Source: Bradyrhizobium sp. WD16
Lineage (GTDB): Bacteria; Pseudomonadota; Alphaproteobacteria; Rhizobiales; Xanthobacteraceae
Reading direction: 5' to 3'
Assembly (NCBI RefSeq): GCF_024181725.1
Contig: NZ_CP028908.1
Coordinates: 1,240,001-1,304,000 of the forward strand
DNA length: 64,000 bases
Shown here: in pieces, positions 45,473 to 53,465 of the stretch
Position numbering within the stretch: position 1 is the first letter of the stretch
Layout: each line of letters opens with the position of its first letter
Translations under genes and position numbers: made by a program
Notes under the pieces: model-generated
What the model saw: the letters and a program-made list of their open reading frames with translations, nothing else
The model's database searches: none
Told to the model about the DNA's origin: nothing

Positions 45473-46000
45473 CTACCACGGTCGATAGTCCAGCACTGTC
45501 AGTGGCAATATGCTGCTAAATACGCCTGACTGAGCCGACTGAGGTCCACGCAAATAGGAGTAGCCGCTTGCCCTTATTGCTTCGTAGTCAGCGGTCGGCA
45601 AGAACGGTGTCATAGTCAATCCAACGTGGAATATGCTTCTGACCGCAATCAAAAGCTTACCTCCTACTGCGACACCAAAAAGCAGATTTAGAGTCTCGCT
45701 ACTCATCGCGATTGGTTCATGGCCAGCAACCGCACCTCCGCGCGAAAACTTCTTGGCGAGACGTTTACTGACGCGACTGCACTTCTCAAGCCACACTGCG
45801 GTATGACCGGTATCGGTCAACCAAATCTCGATACGAATCTTGTCGAGATCATCTGGCTCAAACACCGCCTCATAAACCACCCGATAGTCATCGCCAGAAC
45901 CAAGAGGAGCGTTGCTCGACTCGGCAAACCTTATGCCGGCTGCACCAAGCCGCTTCTGGTTCCAGCTTGCGAACACTGATTTTATTTCTTCAACGTCCAT
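45473..46000 (-). CDS. Candidate immunity protein of the 46005-47876 Rhs module
   Basis: 175 aa, soluble, from ATG 46000, four bases after the stop of the Rhs module. It has IRIEIWLTDTGHTAVWLEKC and a hydrophobic stretch LNLLFGVAVGGKLLIAV. No family recognised. The role is inferred from its position as the first gene after an Rhs tail. Its end lies 7 bp from the right end of IS110 copy 2. Confidence 0.6.
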   Translation of the reverse strand: MDVEEIKSVFASWNQKRLGAAGIRFAESSNAPLGSGDDYRVVYEAVFEPDDLDKIRIEIWLTDTGHTAVWLEKCSRVSKRLAKKFSRGGAVAGHEPIAMSSETLNLLFGVAVGGKLLIAVRSIFHVGLTMTPFLPTADYEAIRASGYSYLRGPQSAQSGVFSSILPLTVLDYRPW

Positions 46001-46004
46001 CTAT

Positions 46005-47876
46005 TTACTTTGTCGTATTTGAAGCTGGAGAGACCCACAAATTTGGACTGTCACTCGTTGCTGTTCCTGAGACTGCCGCTGCCGCTGCCGCTGCCGCTGC
46101 TCCAGATGCAAATCCATCACCAATCGGGTTTGCGACGACAACAAGCCCCCGCGAGGACAGTGAGATAGCTGAGTCATAGTGGCCACTGCCAATGCGCGCA
46201 CTAAGGACTTCCGCATCCTTTGCCGCATTGTAGCTCCATCCAATCCTCCAATTTCCGGTATTCGCCCATCCCGGCGACTGAGTGTAGCCCGCATCCGCAG
46301 CCCTGGCACCACCCCGACCTAAGAGCCACCCACTAGGCGTGAGACCGGATAGTCCCGCGCCTACCACAGCAGATACACCAACGCTGGTCCAGTTTACCTG
46401 ACTAAAGTTCCCCCCGTTGAAGGCAAGTTGAATCGCAAGATCTACCCCTCCACCGGTCAATGCCCCCACCGCCGCAGCGACGCACCATGGGCAATTGCCG
46501 CTCGGATCCGTTTTGTTGACGGGATCATTGCCCGTGTAGGCATAGAGATTGATATTGTCCTTGGTCCCGATCGGATCGGTCTGCAGGAACCGGCCCAGCG
46601 TCGGCGAGTAGGCCCTCGCCCGGTAGAAGTAGAGCCCGGTCTCCGGATCGAAGCGCCGTCCGGTGAAGCGATACGCCGCCGTGCCGGCGCCGCTGGTGAC
46701 GGTCTGGCCGTAGGCCGTGTAGGCGTATTTCTCGGTGACCTGGCCCGATGCGTTGGCGAGCGCGATCACCGATCCCAGCGCATCCTGGAACTGATAGGTC
46801 GAGGCCCCGCCCGGCGCCACCGACAGCACCGGCTCGTCGAGGCCGGCGCCGTAGGCGAACATCCGGGAGAAATACACCGTGCCGGTCCCGGTATATTCCG
46901 CCAGCTCCTGGTCGCCGTAGGACAGCCAGGCGGTGGTGGTGCCGTTGACCGTCTTGAGGTAGCGGCGGCCGAGCGCGTCATAGCTGTAGGACACGGTCGT
47001 GCCGCTCCTGCTCGCCGAGACCAGCCGGTTCTCGGTGTCGTAGCCGTAGGTCCAGACGCCGTCCGAGGTCAGGTTGCCGCGCTTGTCGTAGCTGTAGGTC
47101 GCGGCCCCGCCGCCGGTGAGGCTGGCATACTGGTTCAGCGTGTTGGCGATGTAGGTGGTGGTCGCCGCCGCGAGGCCCGACGGCAGGTAGCTGGCGTCGG
47201 ACGCGGTCAGGCTCGCGCGCTGGTGATCCTGGTTGTAGGTCAGCCCCAGGGTCAGCGACGAGCCGTTCCAGTTGTGGGCGAGCGAGGCCACGAGCCCGGC
47301 CGGGGTATAGCCCAGCGTGCTGGAGGCGACCGCCGCGCCGGCCGGACCGTAGGAGACGCCGGTGCGCTGCGACAGCGCATCGTAGCTGTAGCCGGCGATC
47401 CGGATGCCCGACGACACCGAGCCGTTGTAGATGCCGATCAGCCGGCCGAGCTGATCGTAGCTGGAGCTCACGGTGACGCCGACCGAGGGCGGATAGACCA
47501 GCGCGGTCCGGTTGCCGTTGGCGTCGAGCGTCGTCGTGACCGCGCCGAACAGCGGCGTGGTCTCGCTGATCTTGCGTCCGGCGGTGTCGTAGCCGATCGT
47601 GGTCGGCGCGCTGTCGCCGTTGGCCTGCGCGGTCAAAAGATTGCCGCTGTAGTCGTAGCCGAGCGTGATCGTCGGCTGGTTCGACGGCGCCTTGCTGACC
47701 CGGCGGTTCAGCGCATCGTAGCTGTTCCGGATGACGGTGCCGTCGCGCCGCTGGAATGCAACCTCGTTGCCGGCGGCATCGAGGGCGCGGATCTCGTAGT
47801 CCGGGGCGCTCGCCGTGCTGTCCGGGTGTCGTTTCCTCTTTTGCCAAAACGGCGCCGTCCACACATGACAGTGCAT
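46005..47876 (-). CDS. Truncated Rhs gene with novel C-terminal tail, started by mini-element sequence
   Basis: 623 aa. The first 17 residues (MHCHVWTAPFWQKRKRH) are encoded by mini-element copy 3 and an IS110 end; Rhs homology starts at PDSTASAPDYEIRALDAAG (47827). YD repeats and core run to NKTDPSG, then a distinct tail of about 160 aa. The tail begins NCPWCVAAAVGALTGGGVDL, has a further hydrophobic patch (VGVSAVVGAGLSGL), and ends with an Ala run encoded by tandem GCCGCT repeats (46078-46101). Without a signal peptide it is probably a silent module rather than an exported protein. Confidence 0.8.
   Translation of the reverse strand: MHCHVWTAPFWQKRKRHPDSTASAPDYEIRALDAAGNEVAFQRRDGTVIRNSYDALNRRVSKAPSNQPTITLGYDYSGNLLTAQANGDSAPTTIGYDTAGRKISETTPLFGAVTTTLDANGNRTALVYPPSVGVTVSSSYDQLGRLIGIYNGSVSSGIRIAGYSYDALSQRTGVSYGPAGAAVASSTLGYTPAGLVASLAHNWNGSSLTLGLTYNQDHQRASLTASDASYLPSGLAAATTTYIANTLNQYASLTGGGAATYSYDKRGNLTSDGVWTYGYDTENRLVSASRSGTTVSYSYDALGRRYLKTVNGTTTAWLSYGDQELAEYTGTGTVYFSRMFAYGAGLDEPVLSVAPGGASTYQFQDALGSVIALANASGQVTEKYAYTAYGQTVTSGAGTAAYRFTGRRFDPETGLYFYRARAYSPTLGRFLQTDPIGTKDNINLYAYTGNDPVNKTDPSGNCPWCVAAAVGALTGGGVDLAIQLAFNGGNFSQVNWTSVGVSAVVGAGLSGLTPSGWLLGRGGARAADAGYTQSPGWANTGNWRIGWSYNAAKDAEVLSARIGSGHYDSAISLSSRGLVVVANPIGDGFASGAAAAAAAAAVSGTATSDSPNLWVSPASNTTK
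47828..47865. mobile_element. 38-bp fragment of an IS110 non-coding end
   Basis: CGTTTCCTCTTTTGCCAAAA followed by CGGCGCCGTCCACACA matches the IS110 sequence next to mini-element copies 1 and 2 (with two extra T). It is fused directly to the Rhs frame at 47827/47828 and is the leftover of a lost or rearranged IS110 copy. Confidence 0.8.
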
Positions 47877-47957
47877 TATATCGGCGAAGTCGTGGTCTCA
47901 GCCGAGTGACGATCGAAGGCGCGGAACGATTCAGTTAAGTGGTTAAGTGCACTGTCA
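47866..47957 (+). repeat. 92-bp mini-element, copy 3
   Basis: TGACAGTGCA at 47866-47875 and TGCACTGTCA at 47948-47957, followed by CCGGAATTC. Relative to the attached IS110 fragment it has the same orientation as copy 1. The ATG of the 46005-47876 frame spans the edge of its left repeat. Confidence 0.9.
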
Positions 47958-47966
47958 CCGGAATTC

Positions 47967-48175
47967 TGAACATGGTTTCGCTCTAGCGCTGACAATTCGA
48001 CGTCTTCTGCCAATTGCACGATATTCGGGGGGCCATTTGGCCCGAATACAAATTCTCTTAGCAACTTGACAGCATCATCATAATCGTACGCGGTAACCCC
48101 ACAACCAAGATTCAGAGCAGTCGGCATGGGGAGCCTTTCGAACTCAAACCAGAATCTCCTGAGCTTTCCTTTCAT
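47967..48175 (-). pseudogene. Truncated duplicate of the 43594-43869 immunity-type gene
   Basis: The same sequence from MKGKLRRFWFEFERLP to ALERNHVQ; the last 21 or so residues are replaced by mini-element copy 3. The segment 47967-48335 duplicates 43661-44029 including the adjoining mini-element. Confidence 0.8.
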
Positions 48176-48243
48176 GGGAACGCCTGTGGTTCGAAGCGGA
48201 TCACCGGCCCGATGTTCGGATTTCCGACCCCGGGGTAATTCGG

Positions 48244-48335
48244 TGACAGTGCATTGTATCGGCGAAGTCGTGGTCTCAGCCGAGTGACGATCGAAGGCGC
48301 GGAACGATTCAGTTAAGTGGTTAAGCGCACTGTCA
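48244..48335 (+). repeat. 92-bp mini-element, copy 4
   Basis: TGACAGTGCA at 48244-48253 and CGCACTGTCA at 48326-48335 (one change in the right repeat), followed by two tandem CACCGTAATTC units. Part of the segment duplicated from 43661-44029. Confidence 0.9.
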
Positions 48336-48342
48336 CCGTAAT

Positions 48343-48957
48343 TCACCGTAATTCGATGGCGGCCTCGATACTTCGCAACTGGATCATCAGCGGCGCCAAC
48401 GCGGCACGCACCGCGACCGGCAGCCGGGGGTCGTCGGGATCTTCGATGAGTGCCAACAGACCTGGCAGGTGCCGCACACCCTGCGCAGCCACGACACCGA
48501 ACTCGGCGAGGTGTCCGCGCAATGCGTTGATCAGCCCGACCCGCTGGCCGACCAGCAGTTCGCGACCTCGGTGCAGCAGCAGAAGCGCTTGCTGCTCACG
48601 GCTCTTGATCGGTACGAAGCGCATCGATGGCCGGCTGACCGCCTCGCAGATCGCCGCGGCGTCGGCTGCGTCGTTCTTCTGCCGACGCACATAGGCTTTC
48701 ACATAGGCCGGCGGGATCAGTCTCACCTCGTGGCCGATCTCAGTGAAGCAGCGCGCCCAGAAATGCGACGTGGCGCAAGCCTCCATGCCGATCAGACATT
48801 TCTGAAGGCGCCCCACAACTGCAAGCAAATCCTTGCGTCTCACGGCCCGCTGCAGAACCACTTTGCCGGCGGCATCGACCCCGTGCAGCTGAAAGACATT
48901 CTTGGCGAGATCGATGCCAAGTGTGACGACGGCCCCGTTTGCTGTAGACTTCTCCAT
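48343..48957 (-). pseudogene. IS110 transposase fragment, copy 3
   Basis: Encodes residues 1-201 of the transposase (the RuvC-like DEDD half) and then ends RSIEAAIELR and stop, the last codons coming from the fused GAATTACGGTGA end. The catalytic Ser domain is lost, so it cannot transpose by itself. Confidence 0.9.
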
Positions 48958-49050
48958 GGACGGCGCTCCCTTGATGAATCGCTTCGACAACGACACATCA
49001 TGGCACAACAAATGCCGAGGGTGGCGCCGTCCACCCCATCACCGTAATTC
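48353..49050 (-). mobile_element. IS110-family element, copy 3 (3' part deleted)
   Basis: The right end (CACCGTAATTC to 49050) and the first 600 or so bases of the transposase gene are present. The rest of the transposase and the non-coding end are missing, replaced at 48353 by tandem CACCGTAATTC and mini-element copy 4. Confidence 0.85.
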
Positions 49051-49098
49051 GTAAAGGTTTTGACGCCGATCGTAGGAACGGGCGGCCATCATCCCCTT

Positions 49099-49503
49099 TC
49101 ATTTTGACCCTGATGATGGGTTGACTGGCGCTCCCTCGCCAAGGCGGATTAACAACTCATCGCAGAAACCGCCAGGGTCCTTGGGCGTAATCAGGACGAA
49201 CGTTAGCATCCCACGCTTCTCTATCAGGATGGCTTTAGACGTGAAGCGGTTGCCAATGCGAATTGCCCGAAAAGGATTTACTGCCACGCCCGACACGGAA
49301 AAAGCATTGACTGCCCTCACGCTGCGAATATCGCCGAATGGAATTTTGTATATTGCAATACTTCTGAATAGAACAACCTCCACAGCGGCAGATGTCAGGC
49401 GAAAATCATAGATGTACGGGAGCATGAAGAAGATGCACAAGAATATGCCTGCAAGTGACGCCACAGCGCCAACGACTGCGATCAATTTCCCGAGCGTTGT
49501 CAC
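49099..49503 (-). CDS. Membrane-anchored candidate immunity protein
   Basis: 134 aa with a GTG start at 49503 overlapping the TGA of the IS66-split Rhs module (GTGA). One or two N-terminal membrane segments (LIAVVGAVASLAGIFLCIFF, MLPYIYDF) are followed by a soluble beta-rich part (VVLFRSIAIYKIPFGDIRSV) that resembles a PH-like domain. Position and overlap argue for immunity to the adjacent Rhs tail; a membrane anchor suggests a toxin acting at the membrane or in the periplasm. Confidence 0.6.
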   Translation of the reverse strand: MTTLGKLIAVVGAVASLAGIFLCIFFMLPYIYDFRLTSAAVEVVLFRSIAIYKIPFGDIRSVRAVNAFSVSGVAVNPFRAIRIGNRFTSKAILIEKRGMLTFVLITPKDPGGFCDELLIRLGEGAPVNPSSGSK

Positions 49504-50243
49504 TTTCCCGAACCCGATCCACTAGAGGGCACAGTAGCCGGCAACACGGTTAAATTCGAGGATGACGGGGCAGTTGAGAACAAGGTCGTGCCGGAACTGG
49601 TCGTCGTCGTATATATGCTGGCGCTTACGCCAAGCCCCTCACCCAGCAGTGGCGGCGAAAAGGAAGCCGACCACGTTCCACCGGAACTCGTGGAAACCTG
49701 AACACCACCCTGCAAGGGACCAATGCCAAGATTGGCGGATAGTGTCTGCGATTGGCCCGCCAAATCAGACGCTGTTTCCGCGTTAGTTATGCCAAATGAG
49801 AATCCACCGCTCGCCGATGCGCCCACAATCGCCGAATTCTTATCGACACTGAACGCGCCAGCCGTCCCGCCGGTTGTCGTATTGGTAACAACTGACAGGT
49901 TCCAGTTCTTATCGACCAGAATGGCGACTGTTCCGGACGCCTGTCCGCCCGCCTGCGCAAATATCGAACCTAGGCCAGCCTCAGCTAGGACGCCGAAGGA
50001 AGCCGTAATACCCCACAACCCGTATGGATCGACTACATTCAGCGGATCATTTCTAACATAAGCATAGAGATTGATATTGTCCTTTGTCCCGATCGGATCG
50101 GTCTGCAGGAACCGGCCCAGCGTCGGCGAGTAGGCCCTCGCCCGGTAGAAGTAGAGCCCGGTCTCCGCATCGAAGCGCCGTCCGGTGTAACGATACGCCG
50201 CCGTGCCGGCACCGGTGGCGACGGTCTGGCGTAAGCGTCGTTC

Positions 50244-51773
50244 TCAGGCCACGGCTCTGAGGTCTTGCTTTCGGTAGGCCCACGGCAATAGCGCGTCGAT
50301 ATCGCGATTGGGATGACCGTTGACGATCCTGGTGAGGACATCCGTGAGATAGCCGAGTGGATCCATGTCGTTGAGTTTGCAGGTCTCGATCAGTGTTGCG
50401 ATGGTGGCCCAGTGCTCAGCGCCTCCGTCAGAGCCAGCGAACAAAGCATTCTTCCGGTTCAGCGTAATCGGGCGGATGGAACGCTCGACGGTGTTGTTGT
50501 CGAGCTCGATGCGGCCATCGTCGAGGAAGCGGGTCAGTCCCTCCCAGCGCGACAGGGCGTAGTTGATCGCCTCGGCGAGTTTGCCCTTTTGGCTGATCAG
50601 ACCGAGTTTTGTGCGCAGCCACGGCTCCAATGCGTCGATCAGCGGCCGGCTTTTCTGCTGCCTGGCCAGGCGATGCTCCTCGGCGCTGCGGCCACGGATG
50701 TCCTTCTCAATCGCATACAGCGCAGCAATACGCTGAAGCGCTTCGCTGGCAATCGGCGCAGGTCCGGCCGTGGCGAGTTTGTAGAAGTTGCGCCGGACAT
50801 GGACCCAGCAGAACGCAAGCTGCACGTCGCCGCGCTCGGCCAACCTGCGGTAGCCGGCATAGCCGTCGACCTGCAAGATGCCCTTGAAGCCGTCGAGATG
50901 GATGATCGGCCGCTCGGCTTTGCGGTCCGGGGCATAGACATAGGCCACGCCCGGCGGATCGGATCCGCCCCATGGCCGGTCATCGGCGGCATAGGCCCAC
51001 AACTGGCCGGTCTTGGTGCGGCCGCGGCCGGGATCCAGCACCGGCAACGTCGTCTCATCGGCGAACAGTTTTGGCCGCTGCTTGAGCTTGTCGAGCAGGC
51101 GTTGGTGCAGCGGACGCAGGTGCCAGGCGGCATGCCCCACCCAGTCTGCCAGCGTCGAGCGGTCGAGGTCGACGCCTTGCCGGGCATAGATCTGGGCCTG
51201 GCGGTACAGCGGCAGATGGTCGGCATATTTGGAGACCAGCACCTGGGCAATGGTGGCTTCCGTTGGCATCCCGCCCTCGATCAGCCGCGCCGGCGCCGGG
51301 GCCTGCACGACGCCGTCCTCGCATTGGCGGCAAGCGTATCTCGGTCGGATCGTGACCAGCACCCGGAACTGCGCCGGCACGATATCCAGCCGCTCGCTCT
51401 TGTCTTCGCCGATCCGGTGCAACACGCCCTGGCAGCAGCGGCAAGTCCTGTCGTCGATGTCGATGGTCGTCTCAATCCGCGGCAGATGCGCCGGCAGCGC
51501 GCCGCGGTTGGCTCGCCGCTTTGCTGCTCCGGCCTGTCGCGCGGCCGGTGTCGCCTGCTCGGCGCCCGCTGCGTCACACGCCGCCGCCTGCTCGACGTCT
51601 TCCAGGCCCAGCAGCATCTGCTCCTCGGGCAGCGTCTCCGCCCGGCGGCCAAACTGGTGGCGCTGCAGGTCCCTGATGATCTGACGCAGCCGTTCGTTCT
51701 GCACCCGCTCGGCGAGTAGCATCGCTTTCAGGGTCTCGAAATCGTCAGGCAATCCATCGCTCGGCATGATCAA
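50244..51773 (-). CDS. tnpC: IS66 transposase TnpC
   Basis: 509 aa. N-terminal leucine-rich coiled coil (ETLKAMLLAERVQNERLRQI), an IS66 zinc finger (CRCCQGVLHRI to YACRQC), then the DDE domain: Asp in KLFADETTLPVLDPG, Asp in LQVDGYAGYRRLAE and Glu in ELDNNTVERSIRPI. All are intact. It catalyses element transposition with TnpA and TnpB. Confidence 0.96.
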   Translation of the reverse strand: MIMPSDGLPDDFETLKAMLLAERVQNERLRQIIRDLQRHQFGRRAETLPEEQMLLGLEDVEQAAACDAAGAEQATPAARQAGAAKRRANRGALPAHLPRIETTIDIDDRTCRCCQGVLHRIGEDKSERLDIVPAQFRVLVTIRPRYACRQCEDGVVQAPAPARLIEGGMPTEATIAQVLVSKYADHLPLYRQAQIYARQGVDLDRSTLADWVGHAAWHLRPLHQRLLDKLKQRPKLFADETTLPVLDPGRGRTKTGQLWAYAADDRPWGGSDPPGVAYVYAPDRKAERPIIHLDGFKGILQVDGYAGYRRLAERGDVQLAFCWVHVRRNFYKLATAGPAPIASEALQRIAALYAIEKDIRGRSAEEHRLARQQKSRPLIDALEPWLRTKLGLISQKGKLAEAINYALSRWEGLTRFLDDGRIELDNNTVERSIRPITLNRKNALFAGSDGGAEHWATIATLIETCKLNDMDPLGYLTDVLTRIVNGHPNRDIDALLPWAYRKQDLRAVA

Positions 51774-51844
51774 ATCAGATCATATTTTCCCGCACTTTGC
51801 GACGATTCCAACGATGCTGATTCACTTCGTCGCAGAGCCAAGTA

Positions 51845-52201
51845 TCAGCCCGGCTGCGCCGGCGTCACCGTCTCGCGCAAGGCATGGACACGCCGCCAAT
51901 CCAGCCCTTCGAGCAGCGCCGACAATTGCGCAGCCGACAGATGTATCACGCCGTCTTCGATCTTCGGCCAGCGGAAGATGCCATCCTCAAGACGCTTGGC
52001 GAACAGGCACAACCCCGTGCCGTCCCAGAACACCAGTTTGATCCGATCCGCACGTTTGGCGCGGAACACGTAGATCGCGCCTGAGAACGGATCCGCCGCC
52101 AAACTCTCGCGCACCAGGGCCGCCAATCCATCCGCGCCCTTGCGGAAGTCCACAGGCTTGGTCGCCACCATCACCCGCACCGCGCCGGTCGGGCCGATCA
52201 C
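51845..52201 (-). CDS. tnpB: IS66 accessory protein TnpB
   Basis: 118 aa. GPTGAVRVMVATKPVDFRKG, FVFRAKRADRIKLVFWDGTG-like text and LCLFAKRLEDGIFRWP are the standard IS66 Orf2 motifs. The GTG start at 52201 overlaps the tnpA stop (GTGA). The exact biochemical role of TnpB is not known. Confidence 0.95.
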   Translation of the reverse strand: MIGPTGAVRVMVATKPVDFRKGADGLAALVRESLAADPFSGAIYVFRAKRADRIKLVFWDGTGLCLFAKRLEDGIFRWPKIEDGVIHLSAAQLSALLEGLDWRRVHALRETVTPAQPG

Positions 52202-52638
52202 GCGCCGGCTTTCAACGCCCGCAACACCGCGGCGATCGTCTCCGCCGAAGCACCGGGGCCGATGCGCACCATCACGCCGTCGATCGCAACCTCGATCGTT
52301 CCGGCGAGCGGTTCGTCCTGGTGCCGACCCGTGGCCTTGCGCTGCCGGGGGCCGGCGGCGCCGCGCGGTGCCGCATCGACCACCGCCGGAACGAACCGCA
52401 GCTCCTCATCCCTGGAAGCGACCGTCTGAGCTTCTCTGACTTGCCGGCGCCAGCCGAACAATTGCTGCGGCGACAATCCATGCCGCCGAGCCACGCCGGA
52501 AACAGAATCGCCGCCGGTCTCGATCTCCGCGACCACCCGAGCTTTGTCCTCGTCGCTCCACGTCCGCCGGCGACCCGCGCCGGTGAACACCTCAAGCCGT
52601 CGAACCGGCCTGGTGATAGCACTATCCACTGTGTCCAT
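52198..52638 (-). CDS. tnpA: IS66 accessory protein TnpA
   Basis: 146 aa from MDTVDSAITRPVRRLEVFTG. The helix-turn-helix region RTWSDEDKARVVAEIETGGD then VSGVARRHGLSPQQLFGWRR is typical of IS66 Orf1 (IS3-OrfA-like). It is the first of three coupled genes. Confidence 0.93.
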   Translation of the reverse strand: MDTVDSAITRPVRRLEVFTGAGRRRTWSDEDKARVVAEIETGGDSVSGVARRHGLSPQQLFGWRRQVREAQTVASRDEELRFVPAVVDAAPRGAAGPRQRKATGRHQDEPLAGTIEVAIDGVMVRIGPGASAETIAAVLRALKAGA

Positions 52639-52869
52639 TCTAAGCCTAACGGTCAAAGCCAAGCCGCAGACTCGCAGATCCGGACATCAGCCGGAAGGTG
52701 GCGCCGGAACGACGCTTACGGTCTGGCCGTAGGCCGTGTAGGCGTATTTCTCGGTGACCTGGCCCGATGCGTTGGCGAGCGCGATCACCGATCCCAGCGC
52801 GTCCTGGAACTGATAGGTCGACGCCCCGCCCGGCGCCACCGACAGCACCGGCTCGTCGAGGCGTTACGG

Positions 52870-52961
52870 TGACAGTGCAGTATATCGGCGAAGTCGCGGT
52901 CTCAGCCGAGTGAGGGTCGAAGGCACGAAACGATTCAGTTAATTGGTTAAGTGCACCGTCA
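52870..52961 (+). repeat. 92-bp mini-element, copy 5 (most diverged)
   Basis: TGACAGTGCA at 52870-52879 and TGCACCGTCA at 52952-52961; several internal changes versus the other copies (for example GAGGGTCGAAGGCACGAAAC). It keeps both extended ends (TTACGG left, CCGTAATTC right), showing that the full inverted end is about GAATTACGGTGACAGTGCA. It separates the full Rhs/immunity pair from the IS66-split module. Confidence 0.88.
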
Positions 52962-53414
52962 CCGTAATTCCAGACGTCTAATCAATAGAAAAACACCGCC
53001 GGCCAAGACGCCAAAAAGCCATGCCAGCGAAACGGTCGGCCCAATAAAAAAGATCAAAAAAATGATGTCGAACAGCCGCACAACGGCGGATGCGCCTGTT
53101 GACCACTGCAGCTGATTGACGGCGTTAACAAAGCGCTGCGGTTCAAGTGAACTAAAGTAAACGATATATGCAAAGGCAGCAGCTGGATAGCAAAGCGCGG
53201 CACTAATCGGTATTGCCCAGAACGACCTTTCAAGGCTGCCGCGCAGCGCAGCGCTCATTAGAATGACAAAGAAAATAAGAAACAAGGTGAGGACGCCAGC
53301 ATACCATTCATGTAACAGTTTTTCTGCGGGATGACCTGCGCCTATGAGAGTAGCCCCAACGAAAGCGACGAGGCTACTCAATAGACAAAGTGTGAAGCGA
53401 TGGATAATGGGCAT
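52959..53414 (-). CDS. Four-helix membrane protein, candidate immunity for the full-length Rhs toxin
   Basis: 151 aa with about four membrane segments (LCLLSSLVAFVGATLIGAG, GVLTLFLIFFVILMSAAL, IPISAALCYPAAAFAYIVYF, LFDIIFLIFFIGPTVSLAWL plus a fifth hydrophobic stretch). First gene after the Rhs stop, 51 bp away. The last codons LELR and stop are supplied by the end of mini-element copy 5 (CTGGAATTACGGTGA), so the original C-terminus may have been lost. A membrane antidote fits a toxin that acts in or through the envelope. Confidence 0.6.
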   Translation of the reverse strand: MPIIHRFTLCLLSSLVAFVGATLIGAGHPAEKLLHEWYAGVLTLFLIFFVILMSAALRGSLERSFWAIPISAALCYPAAAFAYIVYFSSLEPQRFVNAVNQLQWSTGASAVVRLFDIIFLIFFIGPTVSLAWLFGVLAGGVFLLIRRLELR

Positions 53415-53465
53415 TTGATGACTACATTGCCTCTGCGAACCACCAAAATAATGACTGCGGCGGGT

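Larger units (their letters stand above)
50231..52719 (-). mobile_element. IS66-family insertion sequence, 2489 bp
   Basis: The left end GTAAGCGTCGTTC and the right end GAACGACGCTTAC are inverted. The 8-bp target GGTCTGGC is duplicated at 50223-50230 and 52720-52727. The three genes tnpA, tnpB and tnpC are intact. It is inserted in the conserved Rhs core. Confidence 0.95.
49500..52862 (-). pseudogene. Rhs C-terminal module split by IS66
   Basis: The front (52720-52862) encodes [17 protein letters not shown] to AYGQTV; after the IS66 element the frame resumes (50230-49500) with [20 protein letters not shown]. The core then departs at NLYAYVRNDPLNVVDPYGL, unlike the NKTDPSG of the other modules. 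The tail (about 175 aa) is Gly/Ser/Thr-rich with repeated short strands (GGTAGAFSVDKNSAIVGASA, GGVQVSTSSGGTWSASFSPP). Its 5' side is cut by mini-element copy 5. Activity unknown; a beta-rich membrane-active fold is only a guess. Confidence 0.85.

Noticed and set aside
40021-52961. Five 92-bp repeats as a CRISPR array
   Set aside because: Spacing is kilobases, orientation varies and there are no cas genes; they are mini-elements.
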